Assembly: GCA_019055375.1 (NCBI GenBank)
Contig: JAHQIW010001482.1
Span: 1 to 64,000 of the forward strand
From: Parelaphostrongylus tenuis
Taxonomy: Eukaryota; Nematoda; Chromadorea; Rhabditida; Metastrongylidae
Length of the DNA: 64,000 nt
Direction: 5' to 3'
The notes beneath the pieces were generated by a model that saw nothing but the letters and a program-made list of their open reading frames with translations, ran no database searches and was not told the origin of the DNA. Shown in pieces: positions 47,269-57,905 of this stretch (its first letter is position 1; each line of letters opens with the position of its first letter). The translations under genes and the position numbers were made by a program.

Positions 47269-47557
47269 AGTATCGTTTCCACGAATATGATGTGTATTTA
47301 TAGAGCTTTCCAAGTACGCGAAACATTTCATTCAGTGGTGATATTGAAAGACACCACCTAGATTTCTCCTCCTTCAACTAAGCTGTTATCCTATTGGTGC
47401 TATTGGCAATCACCCGATATCACAAATAATCTGTGGAACAAAAATCGACGTCAAATTCAGCCATGAGGAAGCTGTAGTCAGAACAACAATGCTTTAGCTT
47501 TTAGTTACTGCTCATTCTTTCATGGAATTGATAGTGAAAACAGAGTTGAAATACTGA

Positions 47558-47896
47558 GATTTCAACAAATCATCATCAATACATCGCACCAGATTCATCT
47601 CTCTTATACAACTGAATCCAACTTTTGATCCACAACAAAATTTCATCCAATTTTTACGACGCAATGTTTCGCATCTATTGCATTCGATTGGTTTTCTCCC
47701 ATCCGTCTTCCACAAATTATTTGGATTTCTGGATTCCCCTAATGCTTCCAAAGCGTTTCTTCGGCGTCGTCCAGATCAAATTACGTCGACTGTCCCTCAT
47801 TCACAGTTAGCCGAGTGGATTCTTTCCAAACCATTCGTTTACCAAATGCTCAACTTCCATGAATTTTTGAAGCTGTCCGAGTCTAAGCAAGCCTGA
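47558..47896 (+). CDS. unrecognised ORF, possible exon or element relic
   Basis: An open frame of about 112 codons, with an Arg-rich stretch FLRRRPDQIT, a preceding LPSVFHKLFGFLDSPNASKA and a following SQLAEWILSKPFVYQMLNF. Composition looks protein-like (mixed hydrophobic and charged residues) rather than repeat-derived, but no family is recognised. It begins within a possible acceptor context (GATTTCAAC is not a good acceptor) and ends at TGA. It could be a single-exon relic. Confidence 0.25.
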   Translation, partial: DFNKSSSIHRTRFISLIQLNPTFDPQQNFIQFLRRNVSHLLHSIGFLPSVFHKLFGFLDSPNASKAFLRRRPDQITSTVPHSQLAEWILSKPFVYQMLNFHEFLKLSESKQA

Positions 47897-48289
47897 CACC
47901 ACTTTTTCGATTCAGGAGTGATGGAGGCTTATACAATTCACTGAAGAGTCGTACTTATGCCTCCTTGATGGTAAACGGCACCGCAGTGAATGTTATCCAC
48001 CACCTAAATTTTTGATATGACACCTTTCAAATACGATGTTCACTTCATTCATTCACATTCCTATTCTTGTTCGAGCGATATGGATAAATACTCACAGCAA
48101 CTGCTACAATTCAACGGTTTACCAGCGACACCACTTTGGAAGAAAGAAATACTGAAATATACTGCGTTATGTGTGCTCATATAGGCACAATTTCTTCTAC
48201 TGATATATCGATCTATCAAATCTATACTTGCCGAACCGTTTAAGTAATTAGAAAAGCGACGTCTTCTGTGCAGAGTGTAACAAGTCTGA

Positions 48290-48470
48290 GAATTATTTTT
48301 TGAGCCACGCATGTCAGTGGTCTATTATTCTAAACACGTGTATCGGGCTCTATAAGTCAGCCCTCTATAATAAATCACTGACATGCGTGGCTCAAAAAAA
48401 TGATCATCAGGCATATTGAAATTTGAGTTGTGGTCTTGAGAAAATACTCTGAACGAAAGATATGTAACAA
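48290..48470. mobile_element. hammerhead-foldback family, collapsed copy with perfect hairpin
   Basis: A perfect 24-bp inverted repeat (48296-48319 and 48376-48399, TTTTTTGAGCCACGCATG... and its complement) surrounds ACACGTGTATCGGGCTC, the stem III, cleavage site and stem I half of the family hammerhead. The catalytic CUGANGA half is missing. The right end (48410-48452) matches the family's terminal sequence CAATATGCC with CAAATTTC in inverse. A deletion derivative. Confidence 0.6.
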
Positions 48471-48545
48471 GTCTATTATTTACCAGTAAATTTCTATTTT
48501 TGATTGCCACTTGCTAAATTGTGCAGTAATCATTATATGAAATAA

Positions 48546-48998
48546 ATGGAACATCACGTCACATCAATTTATGAATATACTGTAATCCAAGGGCTTTTTT
48601 TGAGTGGAACATTTAGTCATGTGACACATACATTTTTCCTGTTTCACACGTCTAAATGTCCTTACCTGTGGAACGTTATTTATATACATGAAGGAATAGA
48701 CCTTGAAGAATTTCGATTCTTATTTGAGCACTATTTGACCTCAACCGTTAGCCAACGGATTCGCGTTCAAACAAAATGGCGACCCCTTGTGTTTACTGTG
48801 CCAGCCGTGGCACCTCCCCGCTCGATGTTTTCTTTTATTCTTCGCAGAATTTTCTTTCCTCATAACGTGGCAGTTTTTAGACAATTCAAGCCCTCACAAG
48901 TGTTGATGTCAAACTATCATAAGATGTTAATTACTCCTATCTCTGGTCGCCGGTATACGCAACATTCGTTCTGTAATCTGCCTATTTATCGTGGCTAA
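48546..48998 (+). other. 150-codon open frame, coding status doubtful
   Basis: The longest uninterrupted frame in this part of the window. It is hydrophobic and His/Phe-rich, with the Pro-rich piece VFTVPAVAPPRSMFSF in the middle, where DNA is more GC-rich. No recognisable domain, no acceptor near the Met and no polyadenylation signal. An alternative frame over 48775-48855 starts with Met-Ala-Thr-Pro. Possibly a fragment of an undetected gene or element. Confidence 0.2.
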
Positions 48999-48999
48999 A

Positions 49000-49980
49000 A
49001 TTTGCTTCTGAGATTTCAAAAAAGATTCGAGTGTGTTGAGCGGGACTTCTTCGTAGCATCAGTATCACACAAGCATCTCGATGAAAAACCTAACAAGGTG
49101 CAAATCAATACCGAAAATTGCTATTATCTGAAGACAATCTGCTTAATAAGTCGTTAAAAAGTGGCAGTGACCAAGAAAAACCTCAATATGACTGATTTCT
49201 ATTGATCACTCTATGAAGGGTGCTCTACGCATTTGATTTCTTAAGTTTTGCAAGAGGTGCTTGCGTGCGAAGTTGACCTTTACATTAACTCACCGTAGCA
49301 TGTCAGTGCATCAAATCAGTGCTGCTGTCCTCTCATGTGGTTCTGATATCAATCTACCGACGTAGGGTCAAAAGGCTCGATGAGCCCAAGGAAAGGGGAC
49401 CCAAGAAATGACCACACGTGAATTGCAAGGTAACTGTGGCCACTAAGCTACACGAAGCATTTGCATCATAAAAATGTGATTTTGATTACTTGCACCTTCA
49501 GCGATATTTTCCTCCCCTTATTTGGACTACGGCTTGTTTCTTAGGAAATTTTATGTTGAGAAACTGATTTGCATATGCGGTTGCATCTTTCAAAATGATG
49601 AATGGCTCTCGTTATGCAATAGTGTTCAGAGCTCGTATGATATAAAGATAAAAATTATTCCAATAAATAGCTTGCCAAATAGATAATGTAGATGCTCAAC
49701 CAGTAACACATGACTCACCGATACTGGAACAGCGCAAGAATATTCTCTACGACTGCCTTCATTCTTATTTTGTTGAAAAAAAAACACATGAACGATTTTC
49801 TTCAATACATTCGTTAGCTAGAATTTGCAATCTACCGTCTTTATGCACGATGGATACAGATAAGCTACCAGCTGTGGATTGCAAACATTAGGTTATCCAA
49901 GGGTCTTAGCTTCAGCGCAATAAAAACTAAATTTTATCAACAACAATGATAAAAATTGCTTGATGATGCTATTCAAAGTA
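49000..49980. other. intergenic with a tRNA-like SINE fragment
   Basis: On the minus strand at about 49465-49340, CGTGTAGCTTAGTGGCCACA is A-box-like and GGGCTCATCGAGCC lies about 80 bases later. Otherwise no feature supported. Confidence 0.35.
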
Positions 49981-49984
49981 TGCT

Positions 49985-50540
49985 CCATCAGTCTGAACAA
50001 TTTCTGGTCAAGGTCATCACCGTCGACGAAAAGTGTACTCTTCAATAGTCAACGTCATCCGAATTAATAGTTTTCACCACGCCAACGAGGGACTTCACTT
50101 CACCATCGATTCCCGCCAAAGGCTATGCTCAACATCCTTTGGGAAAGGATCGGGTCGATTCACTGGAACTCGCTGCTAGCCGCGGTGACGACCACGGCCA
50201 AGCGCTACGGTGAGCACCTGGACAGCTGCAATCCCGGCCCCGTCACGTCCACGTCGCCACAACTTCATCCTAGTTCAAAAAGTGCAAGGCTGTCACCAAA
50301 CTGGCTTGGGAGCTGCTACATCATCCGCCTTATATAACTTGTCGCCGTCTAACAAGCACTTCTTCCGGTTGCTAGAGCACTCCCTGATCAAGAAGAAGTT
50401 CCATGACATCGATCATTTGCGCGGAGCATTGACAACTTCCTTTGAATCCAAGGATGACGGGTTCTATGAGTGTAGCATAGCTTTTTTGCCCGGAATATGG
50501 TAGAAATGTGTTCAAGATGATGGCCCCGTACTGAAAATAG
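49985..50540 (+). pseudogene. mariner transposase relic upstream of the UGT gene
   Basis: Translation across frames shows the mariner order: ITVDEK-like sequence (about 50017-50035) for the TGDEKW region, KGYAQHPLGKDR/LLSIWW-like sequence (50120-50150), GSIHWNSL (50152-50178), RPRRHNFIL (about 50243-50270), a decayed HPPYSPD region (50310-50350), LEHSLIKKKFHDIDHLRG (50373-50426) and LPGIWQKCVQDDG (50490-50525). Frame changes are frequent. It ends about 110 bp before the start codon of the glycosyltransferase, so it occupies the promoter region. Confidence 0.7.
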
Positions 50541-50624
50541 TGTTGTTAAGCCATTTTCATTACCTTGCTAGTGAATTTGGTGATTATTGCTGCAAAGCCA
50601 AAGCTTATAAGAAGAGCTAATTAT

Positions 50625-50636
50625 TAAGCTTTTCTA
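50625..50636 (+). promoter_or_regulatory. possible spliced-leader acceptor before the UGT start
   Basis: AAGCTTTTCTAG ends 11 bases upstream of the ATG at 50648, the usual position of a trans-splice acceptor in nematode genes. Prediction only. Confidence 0.4.
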
Positions 50637-52439
50637 GAATTGAGGATATGCCCCAAATCATTTGCACTTTGCTACTACTCCCGCAGTGTCTTTCTCTCAA
50701 CATTCTACTCTTCCTGCTGGGAACAAATCAGTTTGAGAGGAATATTTTCGAATTCCTTGCACAACAATTAGCTCTTCGACATCACAATGTCATCACAGTT
50801 AAACCCATATTGATTCCCGAAGAACCACGACTTGTCAAGCCTAAGTTACATCTAGTGAAGGAAAGAACGCTTAGAAATCTGCTTCCACAGTGAGTGTTTT
50901 TCAGAAGCAAACTTTGAAACTTTAGTAAAGAATTGTGATTCTGCTTGATCTAGAAAGATGTACGCCGATTTGGAGAAGGCAGGTGATGTGATTCCTTGGA
51001 AAGATGAATATGAGGACGAAGCGTATGATGAAGTTTATTGGACGGCACATAACGCTAGCTGCTATAAGGTACCATTGCTGGGAAATGGATTAGTTGGGCT
51101 ATCTGAGTTCTTCGCTTGTTTTTTTCCCATTTGCTTCGCATAAAATGAGTACTGTATCTAAATCCATTCCGGTTTACAAAGTGCTGCTCATCTTCGGAAA
51201 AAGCCATGTTTATGAACTCTACATAGTTCAGTGCGATAATTAAAACAGTGTATGCAGACAAGAATTACTTTCTTGTTCAGATTAAAAAACATTCCTAGCA
51301 TTGCGCTACTGCACAATTTTTGACCTTGGGCAAATCACAATATTGCACGGGGCAAAGTAGAGAATAAAGTTGTCGCCTAACATGCGTGTTATTTCTAGTT
51401 CCACTTTGTCTGTTTCCACTTTAACTCTCCATTTTTTGGAGCTAACGGACTAGAACCACCACTCTTTTAAGATACTCTAGAATCCAAAGTAGTTAGTTAG
51501 ATTTGTACTCATGGACATTTTTGAGGATATGAAACTAGTAAATTTTGAACCTGCGCTCAAATTCAGAAATTTTGTTAATGAGAGGTAAGATACAGTGAAA
51601 TGCATAAGAAAATTAAGAAATATTTTCATGATATGGAATATTATCTTTATCACATAAATTTGTACGTACATAAAGATGATTTTTCAGAAACAGAAAGTAG
51701 TAAGAATCAAAAATGATATTGAAATGAAAGCCAAGAATGCTTCCTTTGAAGAGTACTGATGTGTAACAAATTCACACTTTTGATACCAAAACATAGTAAA
51801 AAGTCTTAATTATCAATTTGATGATATAGAATCTTATGATGCTGCTTTTTGCGAAGATGAGCAGTATTTTATGGAGTAGGGAAAAATGGCATATTGTGCG
51901 CATTTTTAACAGGATGTGTTTGAATTTCTTCCCTTTATCAGCTTGTCGAATGTCACTATAGCTGATAGAAAAGTGTTTTTTAGATTTTGAACTCGGATTT
52001 ATTCGACACTCTTAAAAAAGACTTGTTTGATGTTGCTATAGTTTACTCAGGGAATCCTTGTCAACTTGGAATCGCTCATGTGTTGGCTGTTCCAGTCATC
52101 TACTTTGACTTAGAAGGTATGTTGTACAAATTTGCAATGTGGAGTCGGCCTTGGATTCTTGTATTCTATATAGAATAGTGAATGGAAGTTATTTAAGCCT
52201 TTCTACTGGAATAAGGATTAAAGTTTTCGAGACAGTAATCTAATTTTAGGTCTTTCTGTTGAGACACTTGTGGCGTCGAACTCACCACTCAACCTTGATG
52301 TGCCTCCCTCACGGTGTTTCTTACCGTTGGTATGGCTTGTAACGAAAAAATCATGTCGAATGAGTTTCAAAGAAGTTCTAAACCTGGTACTATGCGTCAC
52401 ATGTCAACGTATAGATAGATTCTGCTACCTTGTGTGAGG

Positions 52440-52545
52440 CAGTGTGGCGCAGTGTGGTTAGCGATGTGGTGTGCCAGCAAACGAGATTGTAGGCAAGACG
52501 GTTCTTTCGATCCCCTGCTTAGCTCGGCCACTTGCGAAATTGCAA
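52440..52545 (+). mobile_element. tRNA-derived SINE head in UGT intron 4
   Basis: GTGTGGCGCAGTGTGGTTAG (A-box-like) is followed by GACGGTTCTTTCGATCCCC (B-box-like) at tRNA-like spacing. Stem pairing is incomplete, so it is a SINE head and not a working tRNA. Confidence 0.5.
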
Positions 52546-53542
52546 GAAAAATCGTTTGAGTAAGGATTCTATGACAACCATAGAGAAGACAAAATGCTCA
52601 AGCCGCATAACAACATGTGAAAAAATTTCTAAAAAAAGAAAGTGAAGTTTTGCTGCAGTAGTGAGCAACTCATAACAGCAACCTTGATAATACGTCTCGC
52701 TCTATCGTTTCCTTCTCTGTATGATACAAATAAGCCGCAGAGGTCTTCAGTTTATCCCCAATCAGCCTGATTAACAGGTCAAATGCAAGTATTGTTAGTC
52801 TTGCGAAATCGTGCGCTTTCATTGATCATCCTAATAAGTAGTTTAATGAGACATATACCTTATCAAAAAATCGAATTCCCTAATTAATTTAAATTAACTT
52901 TTTATTAATCCACTTCGAAAAAAAATGAAAACAAGAACTCCACAACTGACTACGTTATATCTGCCTTTCTGAATGCTATTTTTCGCACAGAACCTTCAGA
53001 TCTCGCTTGATAACCCTCTAAATCGAATACGAAACGGCATTTGCTACATGAGAGAAGTCTTGATCCAGAGCGATATTACTGTCCTTTCGAAACTGATCTC
53101 CAAAAAGTACAAACTACTTGGTTCTCCCATCACTGAAATGTTTGCTGAAGACTATACGTTAAAGAAAAGGTTTGAATTTATCTTTATATCGTTCATTCCG
53201 TTAAGTTCATTTCGAAAACTTTCCATTTCAGATTTAAAACATTTCCGAGCGCATCCACACTTTTACGATCAAGTTCATTATTTTTTGTCAACACTGATCC
53301 ACTATTGGAATATCCCAGATCGTTATCTCCACGAATTATTCCCGTTGGAGGGTTGCATATCGATCAACCGCGACCACTTTTTGCTGTATGCTTTTGAAAT
53401 ATTCAGAACTAAACAGATAGAACTCATAGCACGCTTGCAACGATTTTCAAAATTGTGTGCCAGTCGCAATGGTAGTTGTTCTGCCACATTGAGTGGCTAG
53501 CATTAGTAAAGTTATCACAACTACTACAAGCCTACCGTCATT

Positions 53543-53576
53543 GGAGGCGACTGAATGCATATTCGGCTTTTATAAT
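53543..53576 (-). repeat. SINE tail fragment in UGT intron 6
   Basis: GGCGACTGAATGCATATTCG followed by GCTTTTATAAT matches the SINE body at 57093-57115 and 62815-62845. Very short. Confidence 0.4.
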
Positions 53577-53715
53577 CACTATTACTCCACAATTTATTTT
53601 CATTTGCTGTGAGTTTAGCCTTGGAACACCTCCATTGAATCTGCAGAGAACGGTCTAATCGTGGTTAGCTTCGGTACACAAGCAAACCATGCAGAAATGA
53701 AAGAAGAGCAGGTAT

Positions 53716-54165
53716 TCAACTGACTCCTCTAATGGTAAACATACTAAAATTCGTTGTTCTCATAATATAATAAGTTGAGGAAAAAGTTAATAACACGTGA
53801 TGGAAGCCTAACGACAAATATTCTTCAAAATAAAGAACATCATTATACACGATCTTCTGCCAACAATCTGCAAGCTTCTGGATCTGCTCGATATACCATT
53901 CCTTGGTCTTTGAAGCAAAGAACTTCTGACGTGCCTTTTCAACTTGATCAAATGTCTCGAATCGCCGTCCACGCAGAAAGTGCTCCAATGAGCGGATTTG
54001 GATCATAATTGAGCGGCGCAGCACCTGGACCATTTTTCTGTCTTCATTACGGTATGAGGTTTAGCACTGCCTTGCTGAAACAGCGCGCGCTCTCGACGAA
54101 TCAATGTCCTGTACTTCTTTAACGCATTGTAGACTCGGCCGAGCTGCTCGTGGTATAGTTCCTTA
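53716..54165 (-). pseudogene. mariner transposase relic, antisense in UGT intron 7
   Basis: On the minus strand: YHEQLGRVYNALKKYRTLIR (54160-54100), FQQGSAKPHT (about 54090-54062) where the family has a DNA-R-H block, then, in a long open frame from 54033, LEHFLRGRRFETFDQVEKAR and KLADCWQKIVYNDVLYFEEY (53985-53835), the C-terminal end. The catalytic Asp of the middle block is Gly here, and one frame change lies near 54040. N-terminal half absent. It shares the C-terminal type of the relic at 18850-19150. Confidence 0.75.
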
Positions 54166-55559
54166 TGGAGACAGTCTCTTATAAAAATATTTCTAAGATA
54201 TTCCCATAAATTTGCAATAACCGATACTGTGTATCACAAACATAAAATTTGAATTTCTCGCCGGTGTCGAGAAACTTTTTCTTAGTCTAGTATTTTCGCT
54301 AAGAACTCAAACATGCATCGCATTGTTGGGGTTGTGAACTTACCCAGCTTATTAACTTCAGCAATTCTAAGGGGGCTTGTGAAGCAGTGATAACGGCTAT
54401 CCTACAGCACGCATGTTGACATTGTTTGAGTATCGTGCTCTGGACAAGCTTAGTTTGGGTCACTCTGATAAAATCAATATGTGTAGCTTTATTCAAGATA
54501 GTGGAAACACTAAATTAAAATAGAAGTGCCCTTCAACGTGGGAACAAATTTGCTTTGTCAATCTATTAATACTTAGTAAAGATGCAGTGCATGGAGCACA
54601 TTGTGTATTTTTCAAGGCAAAATCAATGGCTAATACTTTGATCTATAGATTTAACATCTTAGGATTATTTCTGTATGGAATCAGTCAACCTTAAAAGTCC
54701 GACTTTGTTCAGTTTTTTTTTCGAATTAATTAATTTCTCGTAGAAAAAACTGAACGCGCTGTTGTTTGTTCTTGGTGAAATATTCTTCCAACGATGGAAT
54801 TCGCCCCGATAAGCTAAATTCAGTTTCAAGTTTTTCATTCTAGGTAAAGGCTATTATGGGTGCCCTTTCGAAGCTTTCAAGCTACCGTATCTATTGGCGC
54901 ATCGGGCCCAAAGTTCAACTAAGCGGAGTGAATGAAGATGACGTGCCATCTCACATCAACTTAACTGCTTATCTTCCACAAAATGACTTGCTCGGTTCGC
55001 TAATCAAATTTTCTTTCCAAATACGTTTTCGTTGCTTTTTTGCACAAAGCATTTTTTTGGCTCATAAATCCTGCCGATTACTGGTAACGAACGGCGGGAT
55101 GTCGTCGCTGATGGAAGCAATAGCGTACGGTGTTCCAGTCGTAGGAATTCCACTCTATGGAAGTAACGAATACAATCTGCGAAAAGTTGTTAATAAGGTA
55201 GTATCATGGACGAAAGACTCTTACTCTTATAAAAAAGGTTTCATTTTCAGAGATTGGGACTGATGGTGACCAAAAAGGAGCTTTCGCAAAGCAAGTTGCT
55301 GTCAACAATGAAACTGGTTCTACATGGAAGCAAGTGTGTGCTTTTTTATCAGTAATGTTACACATCTTTATCCAATTTGAATACTCTCTTTTGCTTTGGG
55401 CGAGGTGATCAACTACACACCTGAATTTTCATGTCTTTTGATAATATGAACAAGAATAGTTTACTTTTATACTCCAAGAAGCTCTCACATTCATATGCTT
55501 TCTCGTAAGTTTTGGCACTACAACAATAAACACCAAATTTGTTAACTGGAAGTAATTGA

Positions 55560-55735
55560 GATTGCTTAACGACACTATTTAGAGTATGCTCCATTGGCCT
55601 GTACACATTGCTGCCATTTCCCAGGCAACAAATCAATAGCGCTTTGTGCAGATTTTGCAAGCTTTCTTTTGGTGCCAAATCTGCACATACTTGCCGTATC
55701 ATGACCGCTCAATAAAGCGTTTGTAGCAAAGAGGA
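55560..55735 (-). pseudogene. mariner C-terminal fragment, minus strand
   Basis: On the minus strand, LLPGKWQQCVQANGAYS (about 55630-55578) is the family's C-terminal end. Only the last portion survives. It lies back to back with a plus-strand fragment in UGT intron 10. Confidence 0.55.
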
Positions 55736-55995
55736 TTTTGACCGAACCGTATAGGAGTTGCCGGATCATCCGCTACAGTCTCGACTTGTCGTCGTCTGAC
55801 TATCACCTCTTCTGGTCGCTGGAACACTCATTGAGCAAGAAAAAGTTTGAGACGTGAATAATTTGCTTTGAGGATTGACAACTTCCTTCGAACCCAAGGA
55901 TGATTACGTCTGTGAGCACGGTGTTTATTTGTTGCCTGAGAGATGGCAGAAATGTAATTAGGCTGATGGCTCATACTTTGAAGAGTGCCGTTAAG
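55735..55995 (+). pseudogene. mariner C-terminal fragment, plus strand
   Basis: Plus-strand frames give the LPDHPLQSRL/PSDYHLFW region (55752-55815), LEHSLSKKKFET (55818-55855), and LPERWQKCN-type sequence (55932-55955) ending near SYFEE. Frameshifts and stops throughout. Both fragments belong to the same mariner type as 49985-50540. Confidence 0.6.
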
Positions 55996-57021
55996 CAATC
56001 TTAACTACTTCTGCTTAGTAAATTTGTGTTTATTGCTCTAGTGCATCATCTTATGGGAAGACCTAATAGTATTAGTCGGGCCATTTGTGTTTACTCATTC
56101 ATATAGGCGAAACACAGGATTTGAAGCTGCTGTATATTACAACGCTCGTGCAGTTCAGTGCTGAAAGGCGTTCTTCAGTACAAAAAGGGCATTGGTTAGA
56201 TCACACATTAATGCGTATCAAGATCTCCTTATTTATTTCCAATAAGCAAATTGGTGCAACATTCTCTCGCATGATAAAAACGCTGAATTGATATATTGTT
56301 GGGTCACTGCAAGATATGACAAAAATCAGGTACACATTTAATTACCTACACGATGATCCCGAATGCTAGGGGTGATCCTTAGACATTGAACGACGACAAG
56401 CGTTTTGTCCTTTTACCCACTGCTTTTACCTTGTCTGTTAATTGATTGCTTTAATAACCAGTTTTCTCTTTCTATGCGTCAGTGCCATTCTTTTGATAAA
56501 TAAAGACCATTCTATGCCGAAATACTTGTGGATCGATGTGATTTTCTCGAGTATCGATAGAAGTAAGATGTCGAAACCTTACCGGAGCTGAGTAGTATCC
56601 GTCTATTCAATTATACGATCGTGTTACGATACTGAAGATTTGTGCGGTGGTCGAGCATCTAGTGATAAAGCCTATCACGAAAGAAGATTTTGATTATTAA
56701 CTTTTGAATAGTGTTTCGCAGTGAATCGCAAACTCCTGAACTCAACTACTCCCAACATTGAGATGAGAATCGACTCAAACAGCTTTCTGCAAGTTCTATT
56801 TCTAAAATAACCTTCAAACACCGACTCAAACAGTGCAAGCAGTGCGCAAAGACTGTAGGGAAATACTAGGAAACGAATCAGACACAATTAGTGGTGCACT
56901 AATATGAGATTTTTTGGTCAAGTAAAATAAAGTAGAAAGGAAGTAGTTATACTGTTTACAAATTTCGCAATAAATAATCCTTTCTGGATGACTTGAAGCT
57001 CTAAAAAAAAGGACAAAGCTC

Positions 57022-57302
57022 TCGGTGTTGATCAATCCCTGAGGGATGCGCCATGTATTCGACTTCAATTTTTAACTTCGTTTGAGGTGATTGAATGCAT
57101 ATCTGGCCTTTACAATGACTTCGCGGTGGCCTCCGGCTGAACCGAGTCAGTGCTACTCATTCTTCCAGAGAAGTCTGAGACCTGTCTGGTACCAATTTAC
57201 CGACTCCGAAAGGATGGATGGCTTGATGAGCTATGAGCGTGAGGTCGAACCATTGATCTTTGTGCGACGCAGAGCACTCTAACCACTGCGCCACATGCAC
57301 TC
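57022..57302 (-). mobile_element. tRNA-derived SINE, best copy
   Basis: On the minus strand the head reads GTGGCGCAGTGGTTAGAGTG (A-box) at about 57293-57274, followed by ATGGTTCGACCTCACGCTCA (B-box region) at about 57255-57236. The body and tail match 44981-45245, 62805-63018 and fragments at 11125 and 53543. It lies in UGT intron 10 in antisense orientation. Confidence 0.7.
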
Positions 57303-57699
57303 TTGGATGACTTATTTGTCTTTAATTCACAAGTTCACTTCTAGTTCGTGTAAAAGTATTTAGTTCCGATCGACTACAGATAATGGTGTACATGACATAT
57401 GACTGAAATGTTAATTTGTAATGCCTAGAACAAAGTCCAAATTTTTATTTATTTTGCCTCTGTTTTTATCAACCCGTCATTAAGCGTTGTGAGGATCCCA
57501 GTACTTTCTTTCAATTGCCTCGTTTCAATGTTCCAATCAGCAGCAAAATCGTTAAGAAAGTCTTTGACTTTTGGATACACCTGCTCCATTAAACCTTCTA
57601 TTCTTCCCATAAAGGCGCTTGATTGGTAGTCGAGTCAACTCTCAGAAGTTCCGAGCGACTCGTGATAGGGCCATCTCTAAACTTCGTTATAGGTATACC

Positions 57700-57905
57700 G
57701 CATGTTTCGAGTGCTTTCTTGAAACCTCGCTCAAATTTCAATATATTCCACGATTATTATCTGGGTCAACATGACATGTGCTCTGTTATGAGCTTTTGCA
57801 CAGCCCGATACATGTGTTTCGACCATGCAGCCTCGTCACTCGGGCAAGCGCTTCGTCTTTAACCAATCCTCTCGAGGAGTTCCAGTCCCCCTACTTAGAA
57901 TTTGA
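57700..57905. mobile_element. hammerhead-foldback family, solo arm in UGT intron 10
   Basis: Starts with CTCGCTCAAATTTCAATATA, the family's terminal sequence, and proceeds through ACATGTGCTCTGTTATGAGC, the hammerhead-like motif and CTTTAACCAATCCTCTCGAG, as in the left arm at 3730-3860. No matching inverted arm follows, so one arm or half an element remains. Confidence 0.6.
57803..57845 (-). ncRNA. hammerhead ribozyme, near-complete, one core change
   Basis: Minus strand. Stem I is a perfect six-pair GCCCGA (57845-57840) with UCGGGC (57808-57803). Stem II pairs GGCU with GGUC including wobbles, GAAA is present, stem III is ACA/UGU and the cleavage triplet is GUA. The only core defect is GUGACGA instead of CUGACGA: C3, which is essential for catalysis in studied hammerheads, is G. 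It shows what the family consensus looked like. Confidence 0.6.
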
